A stretch of 64,000 nucleotides of DNA from Chania multitudinisentens RB-25 (GCF_000520015.2 NZ_CP007044.2:5084001-5148000), one strand, 5' to 3'; positions 1-9,388 are shown, counted from the stretch's first letter. The notes: a model not told the origin generated them from the letters alone. Made by a program: numbers and translations.

Positions 1-1707
1 TCAGGCGGTAGCGAGAACACACTGGCGGCGATCCTCGATCGCACCGTTACCCCTATGGGCAGCCGCATGTTGAAGCGTTGGTTGCATATGCCCACACGTG
101 ACATCAACACGCTAAACAGCCGCCAACAAGCTATTGCAGCACTACAGGAATTGAGCAACGACGTGCAGCAACCGCTACGCCAGGTAGGCGATCTGGAACG
201 TATTTTAGCGCGCTTAGCGTTACGTACCGCTCGCCCACGCGATCTGGCCCGTATGCGCCACGCTTTCCAGCAACTACCCGATATTCGTGCATCGCTGGAA
301 AACACGGCAACGCCGCATGTGCAAAAGCTGTTGTCACAAATTGGCCAGTTTGATGAACTACAGCACCTGCTGGAACGAGCCATTGTTGAAGCTCCCCCCG
401 TGCTGGTGCGTGATGGTGGTGTGATTGCCCCCGGTTATAACGAAGAGTTAGACGAGTGGCGAGCACTGGCTGATGGAGCCAGCGACTATCTGGATCGCCT
501 AGAGATCCGCGAACGTGAAAAGCTCGGGCTTGATACGTTGAAAGTCGGCTTCAACGGTGTACATGGTTATTATATTCAGGTCAGCCGTGGGCAAAGCCAC
601 CTGGTGCCAATCCACTATGTACGCCGCCAAACGCTAAAAAATGCTGAACGCTACATCATTCCAGAGTTGAAAGAGTATGAAGATAAGGTACTGACTTCAA
701 AAGGGAAAGCATTAGCGATTGAAAAAGGGCTGTATGAAGAACTGTTCGATCTGCTGCTGCCACATCTTGAAGAACTGCAACAAAGTGCCGGAGCACTGGC
801 AGAGCTAGATGTACTGGCCACTCTGGCTGAACGCGCCGAAACGCTGAACTATATTTGCCCAACCATGAGCGAGCAACCGGGTATCCGCATCAGCGAAGGG
901 CGGCACCCGGTAGTAGAGCAGGTACTGAGTGAACCCTTTATCGCCAACCCGATCTCACTGTCGCCGCAGCGGCGCATGTTGATCATCACTGGCCCAAACA
1001 TGGGTGGTAAAAGTACCTATATGCGCCAAACAGCCTTGATTGTACTCATGGCGCATATTGGCAGTTTTGTGCCCGCAGTAAAAGCTTTCATCGGCCCGAT
1101 AGACCGGATCTTTACCCGCGTCGGCGCGGCAGACGATCTGGCCTCTGGTCGCTCAACCTTTATGGTGGAAATGACCGAAACCGCCAATATCCTGCATAAT
1201 GCCACAGAAAATAGCCTGGTGCTGATGGATGAGATCGGGCGTGGCACTTCTACTTATGATGGGCTTTCGCTGGCCTGGGCTTGTGCCGAAAACCTGGCTA
1301 ACCGTATCAAAGCCATGACATTGTTTGCTACGCATTACTTCGAACTCACCACCTTGCCAGAAAAAATGGAAGGTGTCGTCAACGTGCATTTGGATGCGCT
1401 TGAGCACGGCGATACCATCGCTTTTATGCACAGCGTTCAAGACGGTGCGGCCAGCAAGAGCTACGGGCTGGCGGTCGCTGCGCTGGCCGGTGTGCCGCGT
1501 GATGTGATCAAGCGTGCTCGCCAGAAACTGCGTGAACTGGAAAGTCTCTCCAGCCAAACCGCTGCGGGTACGGTAGATGCAACCCAGATGACGTTGTTGA
1601 ATGAAGAGATTCCACCAGCTGTAGAAGCACTGGAAACCTTAGATCCAGACTCTTTATCACCACGCCAGGCATTGGAATGGATCTACCGGCTGAAAAGCAT
1701 GGTCTAA
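1..1707 (+). CDS. mutS: DNA mismatch repair ATPase MutS (5'-truncated by window edge)
   Basis: MutS binds base mismatches and small loops and, with MutL, starts methyl-directed repair. The reading frame is open from base 1, so the start codon and the N-terminal mismatch-binding domain lie outside the window; the first internal ATG at 55 is not the start. What is present is the core/lever, clamp and ATPase region: the Walker A motif GPNMGGKST is near 990-1016, the Walker B/signature motif MDEIGRGTSTYDG near 1225-1260, and the C-terminus ends in the family-typical ALEWIYRLKS. The protein matches enterobacterial MutS closely throughout. It converges on rpoS with only about 70 bases between, whereas in E. 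coli a multi-gene variable segment separates the two. Identification is certain; only the left part is missing. Confidence 0.98.
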   Translation, partial: SGGSENTLAAILDRTVTPMGSRMLKRWLHMPTRDINTLNSRQQAIAALQELSNDVQQPLRQVGDLERILARLALRTARPRDLARMRHAFQQLPDIRASLENTATPHVQKLLSQIGQFDELQHLLERAIVEAPPVLVRDGGVIAPGYNEELDEWRALADGASDYLDRLEIREREKLGLDTLKVGFNGVHGYYIQVSRGQSHLVPIHYVRRQTLKNAERYIIPELKEYEDKVLTSKGKALAIEKGLYEELFDLLLPHLEELQQSAGALAELDVLATLAERAETLNYICPTMSEQPGIRISEGRHPVVEQVLSEPFIANPISLSPQRRMLIITGPNMGGKSTYMRQTALIVLMAHIGSFVPAVKAFIGPIDRIFTRVGAADDLASGRSTFMVEMTETANILHNATENSLVLMDEIGRGTSTYDGLSLAWACAENLANRIKAMTLFATHYFELTTLPEKMEGVVNVHLDALEHGDTIAFMHSVQDGAASKSYGLAVAALAGVPRDVIKRARQKLRELESLSSQTAAGTVDATQMTLLNEEIPPAVEALETLDPDSLSPRQALEWIYRLKSMV

Positions 1708-1727
1708 GCCAGCTAAAATTGCTGACA

Positions 1728-1760
1728 TAAAAAACGGTGGGCATACGCCCACCGTTTTTA
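1728..1760. terminator. bidirectional terminator between mutS and rpoS
   Basis: A perfect GC-rich hairpin (AAAACGGTGGGC, short loop, GCCCACCGTTTT) flanked by an A-run on the left and a T-run on the right. It is placed to end both rightward mutS and leftward rpoS transcripts. Confidence 0.9.
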
Positions 1761-1779
1761 TTGTAATGTCGATAAACGT

Positions 1780-2778
1780 TTATTCGCGAAACAGCGCCTC
1801 TATGCTCAAACCCTGCGTTTGCAGAATCTCACGCAAACGCCGTAAGCCTTCAACCTGAATCTGACGAACACGCTCGCGTGTCAAGCCAATCTCGCGACCC
1901 ACATCTTCCAACGTTGCCGCTTCATAACCCAATAGACCGAAACGACGAGCCAGCACTTCACGCTGTTTGGCGTTCAATTCGAACAACCATTTCACGATGC
2001 TTTGCTTCATATCATCGTCTTGCGTGGTGTCTTCCGGCCCGTTGTCTTTCTCATCAGCCAGAATATCCAACAACGCTTTCTCTGAATCGCCCCCTAATGG
2101 CGTATCAACAGAAGTGATACGTTCATTCAGGCGCAGCATCCGGCTGACATCATCAACCGATTTGTCGAGTTGCTCCGCAATCTCTTCAGCGCTCGGTTCA
2201 TGATCCAATTTGTGAGAAAGCTCACGCGCGGTACGCAAGTAAACATTCAGTTCTTTAACGATATGAATTGGCAAACGGATAGTACGGGTTTGATTCATAA
2301 TCGCCCGTTCAATCGTCTGGCGAATCCACCACGTTGCATAAGTAGAGAAACGGAAACCGCGCTCTGGATCAAACTTTTCTACCGCACGAATCAGACCGAG
2401 GTTACCCTCTTCGATCAGATCCAGCAGCGCCAGACCGCGATTACTGTAGCGACGGGCAATTTTCACCACCAGCCGCAGATTGCTCTCTATCATGCGGCGG
2501 CGAGACGGTACGTCTCCACGCAGTGCGCGCCGCGCAAAATAAACCTCTTCCTCTGCAGTCAGCAGAGGGGAATAACCGATTTCGCCCAGATAGAGCTGCG
2601 TTGCATCCAATACGCGTTGGGTAACACCTTGAGACAACAGCTCGTCTTCCGCTAAATCATTCTCACTGGCTTCTTCTTCTGCCAGATCTTTTTCGTCGAA
2701 TGATTCAACCTCCGTGGCGTTCTCATCGAAATCTGCATCGTCATGTAACTCGTTAACTTTCAGCGTATTTTGGCTCAT
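1780..2778 (-). CDS. rpoS: RNA polymerase sigma factor RpoS (sigma-38)
   Basis: RpoS directs RNA polymerase to stationary-phase and general stress genes. The 332-residue product, against 330 in E. coli, has an acidic N-terminal region 1.1, region 1.2 around residues 55-90, region 2 including the DLIEEGNLGLIRAVEKFD core-binding helix and the FSTYATWWIRQ promoter-melting segment, region 3, and region 4 with the helix-turn-helix LEDVGREIGLTRERVRQIQ near 290-310. The start MSQNTLKVNELH matches the family. It lies downstream of nlpD in the same orientation; in E. coli its main promoter is inside nlpD, and the same gene order here makes that likely. The 53-base gap to nlpD plus the distal promoter gives the long leader used for small-RNA control in relatives; that control is inferred, not shown. 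Confidence 0.98.
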   Translation of the reverse strand: MSQNTLKVNELHDDADFDENATEVESFDEKDLAEEEASENDLAEDELLSQGVTQRVLDATQLYLGEIGYSPLLTAEEEVYFARRALRGDVPSRRRMIESNLRLVVKIARRYSNRGLALLDLIEEGNLGLIRAVEKFDPERGFRFSTYATWWIRQTIERAIMNQTRTIRLPIHIVKELNVYLRTARELSHKLDHEPSAEEIAEQLDKSVDDVSRMLRLNERITSVDTPLGGDSEKALLDILADEKDNGPEDTTQDDDMKQSIVKWLFELNAKQREVLARRFGLLGYEAATLEDVGREIGLTRERVRQIQVEGLRRLREILQTQGLSIEALFRE

Positions 2779-2831
2779 AAGCGGCTCCTACCCGTGATAC
2801 CGCGAACAGAATACAACGCACTCTGTCCAAT

Positions 2832-3839
2832 CTATCGCTGCGGAAGATAACGCAGCGGGTTTACGGATTTCCCCTTGTAACGAATTTCAAAATGCAAACG
2901 TACTGAACTGGTTCCGGTGCTTCCCATCGTTGCTATTTTTTGCCCCGCCTTCACCTCTTGTTGTTCCCGGACCAGCATTGTGTCGTTATGGGCGTAGGCG
3001 CTCAGGTAATCATCATTGTGTTTGATGATGATTAGATTACCGTAACCCCGTAAAGCATTGCCTGCATAAACTACCCGACCATCAGCGGTAGCAAAAATAG
3101 GCTGCCCACGGGTGCCACCGATATCGATACCTTTATTCCCACCTTCCGATGAGGAGAAGTTATCAATAATCTTACCGTCTGTTGGCCATCTCCAACTGCT
3201 AACCGGAGCGCTATTACTGACGGTGCTGCTCACTGGTAGTGTCGCAGCTGGCGCGATAACAGGAGCAGTGACTGAACCTGCCACAGTTGCTCCTGATGAA
3301 GGTAACATCTTACCTACATTCTGTTTACCCGAGTTACCAGAATACGCGTTAGTTGATTGGGAATCAACCGTTACAGTTTGTATCTGAGAACTGGATGGTG
3401 GCTTAGGTACACCACCACGAGTGGCGTCCGTAGCTGCCAGCATGCCGCCATTGCCGCCGTTAGTTGAGCCACTACCAAGTTGAATGGTTTGGCCGACTTC
3501 CAGGCTATATGGCTCAGGGATATTATTACGTTGAGCCAGATCACGGAAATCGTTCCCGGTGATCCAGGCAATATAGAACAACGTATCACCGTGTTTAACG
3601 GTATAAGTGTTACCGCTGTAACTTCCTTTGGGGATCGAATTGTAACTGCGATTATAAACAATACGCCCCGGCGCAGCGGTGTTCCCTCCAACATTAGCAG
3701 ACGAGCTACCTCCATCACCATTTACACTGCTGATCGGTGCAGAAGTAGAATTATTATTTGAACAACCTGCCAACCACAAACTTAACATCGTACACACCGC
3801 AACCCGGCGCAAAGTAATCATTGGGCTTCCAGTACTCAT
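2832..3839 (-). CDS. nlpD: murein hydrolase activator lipoprotein NlpD
   Basis: NlpD is an outer-membrane lipoprotein that activates the amidase AmiC during septum splitting. The 335-residue protein begins with a lipoprotein signal peptide ending in the lipobox LAGC (Cys26), followed by a Ser/Asn/Gly-rich linker, a LysM peptidoglycan-binding domain around residues 75-122 (YTVKHGDTLFYIAWITGNDF) and a C-terminal LytM/M23-like domain around 210-335 (GGNKGIDIGG, LHFEIRYKGKSVNPLRYL). As in other NlpD proteins the LytM domain lacks the full metal-binding set, so it should be regulatory and not enzymatic. It is shorter than E. coli NlpD (379) because the Gln/Pro-rich linker repeats are missing. It is the upstream partner of rpoS and probably contains the rpoS promoter. 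Confidence 0.96.
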   Translation of the reverse strand: MSTGSPMITLRRVAVCTMLSLWLAGCSNNNSTSAPISSVNGDGGSSSANVGGNTAAPGRIVYNRSYNSIPKGSYSGNTYTVKHGDTLFYIAWITGNDFRDLAQRNNIPEPYSLEVGQTIQLGSGSTNGGNGGMLAATDATRGGVPKPPSSSQIQTVTVDSQSTNAYSGNSGKQNVGKMLPSSGATVAGSVTAPVIAPAATLPVSSTVSNSAPVSSWRWPTDGKIIDNFSSSEGGNKGIDIGGTRGQPIFATADGRVVYAGNALRGYGNLIIIKHNDDYLSAYAHNDTMLVREQQEVKAGQKIATMGSTGTSSVRLHFEIRYKGKSVNPLRYLPQR

Positions 3840-4153
3840 GCTTCCCCCATGACAGCAATATCAGCGATATATCCAAAAACCCTTTACATCGTAGTCGAGC
3901 TTGAAATTTTTCTCAGTTTCCACAATGCAAGGTTTTCCCAGGCCGACCCCTGAACACCCAGCGATCTCTTGCCAAGGAATCAAAAAAACAGTGCTGCCAA
4001 TGCGTTACCCAATAGCTTGCAAACAATCAGAGTATTACCACATTAGCGCTACCGCACCCTATTACAACGGCAAAAAACAATTACCTTGGAACCTAAAACG
4101 CTAAAACCTTAACCGGACTTGATGAAAGTGCAATAAATTTCGCCCTGTTATTA
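3840..4153. other. intergenic region between pcm and nlpD
   Basis: About 310 bases without a credible gene. The short open frames here lack ribosome sites and family resemblance. It must carry the nlpD promoter, but I cannot place it with confidence. No repeat or RNA gene is recognised. Confidence 0.5.
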
Positions 4154-4780
4154 TTAGGCTAACTCACCTTTCACCAGCGGAACAAATCGTACCGCTTCAA
4201 CGGCATTGATAGAAAATGTCTTCCCGCAACGCTGAATGCGCTTAAGCATCTGTGCTTGCTCACCCACTGGCAGCACCAGAATGCCTCCATCATCCAATTG
4301 GTCCATTAACGCCTGCGGAATTTCCAACGGGGCTGCCGTCACAATGATCGCATCAAACGGCCCACGAGATGCCCAGCCCAGCCAACCATCGCCATGGCGC
4401 GTGGAAATGTTATGCAGATCGAGCTGTTTCAAGCGGCGCTTTGCCTGCCATTGCAACCCTTTGATACGCTCAACCGAGCAAACATGCTGCACCAAATGGG
4501 CCAGAATCGCGGTCTGATAACCGGAGCCCGTACCGATCTCCAACACTCTGGAAGCGGGTGTCAGATTCAATAGTTCCGTCATGCGCGCAACCATATAAGG
4601 CTGAGAAATCGTTTGGCCCGAACCGATAGGCAACGCGGTATTTTCGTAGGCCTTATGTTCAAGCGCCTCGTCAACAAAACGCTCACGCGGCACATTTTCG
4701 ATTGCTTTAAGCAGCCGTTCGTCCCTGATCCCTTGCTGGCGCAGTTGCATCAGCAATGTTTGCATGCGTTTGTTCACCAT
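4154..4780 (-). CDS. pcm: protein-L-isoaspartate O-methyltransferase
   Basis: Pcm methylates L-isoaspartyl residues formed by protein ageing, using S-adenosylmethionine, so that they can revert to aspartate. The 208-residue length equals that of E. coli Pcm. The SAM-binding motif I is VLEIGTGSGYQTA near residues 80-93; the substrate-side motif with GSGQTISQPYMVA lies near 52-64 and the post-motif DAIIVTAAP near 142-150. The start codon at 4780 lies inside the end of surE (7-base overlap), a typical translationally coupled pair. The surE-pcm-nlpD-rpoS order is conserved in gamma-proteobacteria and joins stationary-phase survival functions. Confidence 0.97.
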   Translation of the reverse strand: MVNKRMQTLLMQLRQQGIRDERLLKAIENVPRERFVDEALEHKAYENTALPIGSGQTISQPYMVARMTELLNLTPASRVLEIGTGSGYQTAILAHLVQHVCSVERIKGLQWQAKRRLKQLDLHNISTRHGDGWLGWASRGPFDAIIVTAAPLEIPQALMDQLDDGGILVLPVGEQAQMLKRIQRCGKTFSINAVEAVRFVPLVKGELA

Positions 4781-5535
4781 TCCCCGCTAACCTCTATTTT
4801 GGTTAACCATGTTGTCAGCACCTCTAGCGCGCCATAGGCAGTCAAATCCACCTGCAAAGGCGTAACGGCAACATACCCCTGCTCCATTGCCGCGAAATCA
4901 GTATCTGGGCCAGCATCAAATTTATCCCCAGGAGGCCCGATCCAATACAAACTCTGACCATGCGGATCCTGCTGACAAAAAACCTTATCGGCAGGATGCC
5001 GACTGCCACAGCGAGCCACACGAATGCCTTTAATCTCCGTAAGCGGTAAATCAGGCACGTTAATATTAAGGATTTTTCCGGTACGCAGCGGTTCACGCTG
5101 CAACGCACGCAACAGGCTACAGGTGACCACAGCGGCTGTATCATAATGCTGATGGCCATTCAGCGACACCGCAAGCGCCGGCAAACCCAGATGGCGGCCT
5201 TCCATCGCGGCGGCAACCGTGCCGGAATAAATAACGTCATCCCCCAAGTTGGCTCCAGCGTTAATGCCAGAAACCACCACATCGGGAGCCGGGCGCATCA
5301 AAGCATTAACCCCCAGGTAAACGCAATCTGTTGGTGTACCCGATTCAACGGCAATATCCCCGTTCGGCAACGCTATTACGCGCAACGGTGAACTTAACGT
5401 TAACGCATTGGAAGAACCACTGCGGTTACGATCGGGTGCAACTATCTGTACAGTGGCAAATTCGCGAAGGTGTTTAGCCAGCACCTGAATACCTGGAGCC
5501 GAAACACCATCATCATTACTCAGTAATATCCGCAT
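4774..5535 (-). CDS. surE: 5'/3'-nucleotidase SurE
   Basis: SurE is a metal-dependent nucleoside 5'/3'-monophosphatase and exopolyphosphatase involved in stationary-phase survival. From the ATG at 5535 the product is 253 residues, the same as E. coli; longer open frames upstream run into truD and are rejected. The N-terminal metal site MRILLSNDDGVSAPG with Asp8-Asp9, the RNRSGSSNALT loop near 37-47 (Ser39), and SGINAGANLGDDV near 93-105 (Asn) are all intact. It overlaps the end of truD by 20 bases and the start of pcm, showing coupled expression of truD-surE-pcm. Confidence 0.97.
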   Translation of the reverse strand: MRILLSNDDGVSAPGIQVLAKHLREFATVQIVAPDRNRSGSSNALTLSSPLRVIALPNGDIAVESGTPTDCVYLGVNALMRPAPDVVVSGINAGANLGDDVIYSGTVAAAMEGRHLGLPALAVSLNGHQHYDTAAVVTCSLLRALQREPLRTGKILNINVPDLPLTEIKGIRVARCGSRHPADKVFCQQDPHGQSLYWIGPPGDKFDAGPDTDFAAMEQGYVAVTPLQVDLTAYGALEVLTTWLTKIEVSGEW

Positions 5536-6562
5536 CACTGTTATCCTGCTGTATGACTTCACGAACAACGCTGGTAGCAAAGCTGCCTGCAGGCAACCAA
5601 AAGCGCAATTCCACGGTGACATCATCCCACCAGTTCCACAGCAGTTTCTGCGGTTGTAACAGCAGGGCTCGGCGAGCAGATTCAACACGCTCACGTTTTA
5701 AAAGCGTAAGCAATTCCGGCTGTTCCGCCAAGCATTGTTGTTCAAATTTAAGTGCTTCCCCGGCAGTACCCGGATCACCATCACCCGGCAACGGGGCAGT
5801 AATCAGCAACTCTTGAGCATCCAAACGCTGTTGCAGGCTAACCAGTTCCTCTGGCTTAGCCACAAACCAACTGCCACGCCCGGCCAACTGCAATGCGTCA
5901 CCTTCCAGTACCGTATATTGCTGCTGATTAGCCAAACGCTGGCTGGTAATAAAATTGAACAGTGCGCTACGGCTGGCAGAGAGATAAAAACTACGCTTGC
6001 TCCGCTCTTTTACTCGGATTTGATCATTGGCCCAGCGGCTGGCCATAACCAGATTATTGCCACCGTGACCAAAGCGTTGGCTGCCAAAATAATTTGGCAC
6101 ACCACCCGCCGCAATCGCCAGCAAACGCTGCTCCACCTCTTGACGGTTGCTGATCTGGCGTAATACCAGAGTAAAATCATTGCCTTTCAAGGTGCCGATG
6201 CGCAGCTTGCGCAAATGGCGTGCGGCCTGTAATACTTCGCAGCCTTCAAGTGAAAACTGAGTGAGATCGGGGGATTCTTTGCCTGGCAGATGCAGGCAGA
6301 ACCACTGTTCAGTCACCGCATGGCGATCTTTCAAGCCTGCATAACTGACCGAACGGGCATGAATGCCGGCAAATTTCGCCAGGCTGTCTGCAACAAACTG
6401 CGTGTTACAGCCGTTTTTACGGATATTCACCAACAGGTGTTCACCTTCACCATCTGGCGTAAAGCCCAGGTCTTCCACCACCACAAAATCTTCTGGATTG
6501 GCTTTCAGTACCCCACGAGCCTGTGGTTTACCATGTAGCCAAGTCAGATTTGCCATATCCAT
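5516..6562 (-). CDS. truD: tRNA pseudouridine(13) synthase TruD
   Basis: TruD makes pseudouridine at position 13 of tRNA-Glu. The 348-residue protein has the TruD signature near the catalytic aspartate (YAGLKDRHAVTEQW, around residues 75-88), the NYFGSQRFG motif near 150, and the insertion (TRUD) domain between the two halves of the catalytic fold. The start MDMANLTWLHGKPQ aligns with the E. coli N-terminus; initiation at the third residue is equally possible. The gene begins 4 bases after the ispF stop, so it is in one transcript with ispD-ispF upstream and surE downstream. Confidence 0.97.
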   Translation of the reverse strand: MDMANLTWLHGKPQARGVLKANPEDFVVVEDLGFTPDGEGEHLLVNIRKNGCNTQFVADSLAKFAGIHARSVSYAGLKDRHAVTEQWFCLHLPGKESPDLTQFSLEGCEVLQAARHLRKLRIGTLKGNDFTLVLRQISNRQEVEQRLLAIAAGGVPNYFGSQRFGHGGNNLVMASRWANDQIRVKERSKRSFYLSASRSALFNFITSQRLANQQQYTVLEGDALQLAGRGSWFVAKPEELVSLQQRLDAQELLITAPLPGDGDPGTAGEALKFEQQCLAEQPELLTLLKRERVESARRALLLQPQKLLWNWWDDVTVELRFWLPAGSFATSVVREVIQQDNSDADITE

Positions 6563-6566
6563 GCGC

Positions 6567-7040
6567 CTACCCCTTGATCAACAAGGCAACCGCTTCACAG
6601 GCAATCCCTTCACCCCGCCCGGTAAAACCCAGTTGTTCGGTGGTAGTCGCTTTAACGTTGACATCCTCTATATGGCACTGTAGGTCTTCTGCCAGGAAAA
6701 CGCGCATCTGGGGAATATGCGGTGCCATCTTCGGTGCTTGCGCGATGATGGTCACATCCAGGTTACCTAGGCGATAACCCTTGGCGCGAATACGTTTCCA
6801 GGCTTCACGCAGCAATTCACGGCTGTCGGCCCCTTTGAATGCCGGATCGGTATCCGGGAACAGTTTGCCAATATCCCCCAACGCCGCAGCCCCTAACAGT
6901 GCATCAGTGGCCGCATGCAGTGCGACATCACCATCCGAGTGCGCCAGCAAACCTTTCTCGTAAGGAATGCGGACACCACCGATCACCAGCGGCCCTTCGC
7001 CGCCAAATTTATGGACATCAAAACCGTGACCAATACGCAT
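6567..7040 (-). CDS. ispF: 2-C-methyl-D-erythritol 2,4-cyclodiphosphate synthase
   Basis: IspF catalyses the fifth step of the MEP isoprenoid pathway, cyclising CDP-methylerythritol 2-phosphate with loss of CMP. The 157-residue protein starts MRIGHGFDVHKFG, supplying the zinc ligands Asp8 and His10; the third ligand is in HSDGDVALHAATDALLGA near 34-50 (His42). The TTTEQLGFTGRGEGI segment near 132-146 forms the conserved nucleotide pocket. It follows ispD by 57 bases, with truD immediately downstream. Length and all key residues agree with the family. Confidence 0.98.
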   Translation of the reverse strand: MRIGHGFDVHKFGGEGPLVIGGVRIPYEKGLLAHSDGDVALHAATDALLGAAALGDIGKLFPDTDPAFKGADSRELLREAWKRIRAKGYRLGNLDVTIIAQAPKMAPHIPQMRVFLAEDLQCHIEDVNVKATTTEQLGFTGRGEGIACEAVALLIKG

Positions 7041-7097
7041 GACGCGCTCCTTAATTGTCGATACCCACCATTTTTCAAGTTGCTCTCTCGCGGCAAC

Positions 7098-7799
7098 TTA
7101 TAGCTGGGTTAAATAGAACGCGGCCAGGGCTAAATCCTCTGGCCGAGTCACTTTAATATTATCCGCTCGCCCTGCAACCAGCAGCGGATGATAGCCACAA
7201 TGCTCCAGCGCGGAAGCCTCATCGGTCACCATGACACCGTCGTCCAGCGCGCGCTGTAGGCAATGCTTAAGCAATTCCAACGGAAATAACTGTGGCGTCA
7301 AGGCATGCCACAGGTCCTGACGTTCAACGGTATGCGAAATAGCATTCTGACCCACTTCGGCGCGTTTCATGGTATCGCGCACCGGGGCAGCAAGAATGCC
7401 CCCGACTTTACTGTGTGCGGTAATTGCCAATAGGCGCTCCAGATCGTCGGCATGTAAGCAAGGGCGGGCGGCATCATGCACCAATACCCATTCAGCATCG
7501 TTTGCCAGTTGCAGCCCAGCCATAACCGAATCGGCACGCTGCTGCCCCCCCAACGTGGTGCGCACCCGGGGATCCTGGGCAATCGGCAACATCTGGAATT
7601 GATGGTCATCAGGACTGATGGCGACAATCACCTGCGAAATCCGTGGATGCCGCAACAACACCTGGATCGCATGTTCAAGGAGGGTCTGATGGCCAATAGT
7701 TAAATATTGTTTCGGGCAATCGGTCTGCATGCGGCTACCGATACCGGCGGCGGGCAGAACAGCAATCACCTGCGGCAAGGAACTTGCGGAATGATTCAT
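7098..7799 (-). CDS. ispD: 2-C-methyl-D-erythritol 4-phosphate cytidylyltransferase
   Basis: IspD transfers CMP to methylerythritol 4-phosphate, the third MEP-pathway step. The 233-residue protein has the N-terminal nucleotidyltransferase signature VLPAAGIGSRMQTDCPKQYL (about residues 14-33, with Arg and Lys for CTP), the VHDAARPCL motif near 104-112 and the C-terminal NIKVTRPEDLALA near 215-227. It directly follows ftsB (3-base gap) and precedes ispF, the usual ftsB-ispD-ispF order. Confidence 0.98.
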   Translation of the reverse strand: MNHSASSLPQVIAVLPAAGIGSRMQTDCPKQYLTIGHQTLLEHAIQVLLRHPRISQVIVAISPDDHQFQMLPIAQDPRVRTTLGGQQRADSVMAGLQLANDAEWVLVHDAARPCLHADDLERLLAITAHSKVGGILAAPVRDTMKRAEVGQNAISHTVERQDLWHALTPQLFPLELLKHCLQRALDDGVMVTDEASALEHCGYHPLLVAGRADNIKVTRPEDLALAAFYLTQL

Positions 7800-7802
7800 G
7801 CG

Positions 7803-8123
7803 TTATTTTTGTACGTTATTTTGCGTGGAAGACGCCGCGCTGCGTCTGGATTGGTCAGGCACCAGACGATAAAAAGTTTCACCGGGTCTAATCATCCCCA
7901 GCTCATTGCGTGCGCGTTCTTCAATTGCTTCCTGACCGCCGTTCAAATCATCAATCTCGGCAAACAACTGGTCATTACGCGCCTTTAATTTGGCATTATT
8001 GCTCTGTTGAGCCGCTACGTCTTCATTAACCCGCACATAATCGTGAATACCGTTTTTACCCAGCCACAGCGAATACTGTAGCCAACCGAGCAATGCAAGC
8101 AATAGCAGCGTAAGTTTTCCCAT
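7803..8123 (-). CDS. ftsB: cell division protein FtsB
   Basis: FtsB is a small bitopic inner-membrane divisome protein that forms the FtsQLB complex. I take the ATG at 8123 (106 residues); an in-frame upstream ATG would add 23 residues not seen in the family. It has a short cytoplasmic start (MGK), one transmembrane helix at about residues 4-21 (LTLLLLALLGWLQYSLWLGK), a periplasmic coiled coil around 30-70 (NEDVAAQQSNNAKLKARNDQL) and the conserved end EERARNELGMIRPGETFYRLVP. The tail beyond residue 92 is Ser/Gln/Asn-rich and variable. First gene of the ftsB-ispD-ispF-truD-surE-pcm run. Confidence 0.96.
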   Translation of the reverse strand: MGKLTLLLLALLGWLQYSLWLGKNGIHDYVRVNEDVAAQQSNNAKLKARNDQLFAEIDDLNGGQEAIEERARNELGMIRPGETFYRLVPDQSRRSAASSTQNNVQK

Positions 8124-8509
8124 CTCCGCCCCCTGAAAAAACCGCCTAATCATCCCACAACTTCCCGTTTGACTCCACACCGGGAGCGGCATTTAGCCGC
8201 CAGATTCAGAGTAAGGGTGAGAACTTCCTGGGTTTACCATCTTATTTTCACCCGGAAGCGGCAAAAAAACCACGTTCCGCATAGAAAAACTGCTGCCAAC
8301 TGGGTTTCATCCTTTTGCCCCGCAAGGCTAGCCACCCAAGGCGTTCTCCGCTGTTTTCATATTTAGGGAAAACAATTATGCATATTTAACACTATGAGTA
8401 TCTTTAGCGTCAGGTAAAGATTGTTTTTTTAATCATTGAAGCTTATTTTTATGCACATAGAATGCATAAGCAAGTCCAATATATAACCTTTAACCCACGG
8501 GTGATCGAC
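8124..8509. other. divergent promoter region ftsB / ABC transporter
   Basis: About 390 bases between divergent genes. The right half (8350-8460) is AT-rich and must hold the importer promoter. No operator is recognised and no gene is supported. Confidence 0.5.
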
Positions 8510-9280
8510 ATGTTAAAACGCTTAGTTCTGATTGGTGCCTGCCTGGCAGCCACTCTTTCTACCGCTTCCTTCGCGGCCGAGCCGACGTATGTAGTCGGTT
8601 CCGGCGGCACTTACCGCCCATTCGAATTCGAAAACAGTAATAAAGAACTGGAAGGCTTTGATATTGATGTGATCAAGGCCATTGCCAAAGCCGAAGGTTT
8701 TCAGGTGAAACTGGTTAACACCCCCTGGGAAGGGATTTTCGCCACTCTGAACTCCGGCGATCGCGACATCATCATTTCTGGTATCACCATTACCGATAAA
8801 CGCCAGCAGATGGTTGATTTCTCAGCGCCTTACTTCCCAGCTGAACAGGCCATTGTGGTGCCGAAAGACTCCACGGTGGATTCCATCGCGGCGCTGAAAG
8901 CGCTGAAAGTCGGCGTAGTGAATTCCAGTACCGGTGATATCGTTGTATCCGATACACTAGGCAAAAACAGCACCGCAATCAAACGCTTCGACAACACCCC
9001 ACTGATGCTGCAAGAGCTGTACGAAGACGGTATCGGTGCCGCCGTGGGGGATGTGGGTGTGGCTAAGTTCTATATCAAAACTCACCCGGAGAAAGAATTC
9101 AAACTGGTTTCCGATGCCAAGTTCGAGCGCCAGTATTTCGGTATTGCGGTCGCAAAAGGTAATGATGAACTGCGTAACAAAATCAACGCTGGGCTAAAGA
9201 AAATCATTGCCGACGGGACTTACGCAAAAATCTATCAAACCTGGTTTGACAGCAACGTGCCGACGCTGCCAGCGCAATAA
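8510..9280 (+). CDS. amino-acid ABC transporter, periplasmic substrate-binding protein
   Basis: Family 3 extracellular solute-binding protein of a polar amino-acid importer. I choose the ATG at 8510, preceded by GGGTG, because the product then starts directly with a Sec signal peptide (MLKRLVLIGACLAATLSTASFA, cut before AEP); the upstream in-frame ATG at 8462 has no ribosome site. The mature protein carries the family signature GFDIDVIKAIAKAEG near 52-66 and the ligand-contact segment ISGITITDKRQQMVDFSAPYF around 93-113. Ligand identity (glutamine, glutamate or a basic amino acid) cannot be set from sequence alone. It is followed by a permease and an ATPase on the same strand, forming a complete importer. 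Confidence 0.9.
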   Translation: MLKRLVLIGACLAATLSTASFAAEPTYVVGSGGTYRPFEFENSNKELEGFDIDVIKAIAKAEGFQVKLVNTPWEGIFATLNSGDRDIIISGITITDKRQQMVDFSAPYFPAEQAIVVPKDSTVDSIAALKALKVGVVNSSTGDIVVSDTLGKNSTAIKRFDNTPLMLQELYEDGIGAAVGDVGVAKFYIKTHPEKEFKLVSDAKFERQYFGIAVAKGNDELRNKINAGLKKIIADGTYAKIYQTWFDSNVPTLPAQ

Positions 9281-9388
9281 TCTCTCACATTTTAGCCGCA
9301 TTGCCCCACTAACGCAGGATGAGGCAGCACTGCTTCATCCCGCTATTGAAGGCGTATAGCAGCCAGAACAAATCAGAAGGAAGTCCCC

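Noticed and set aside
3840..4153. 67-codon plus-strand frame between pcm and nlpD
   Set aside because: No ribosome site, no hydrophobic or domain pattern, and not expected from the conserved gene order.
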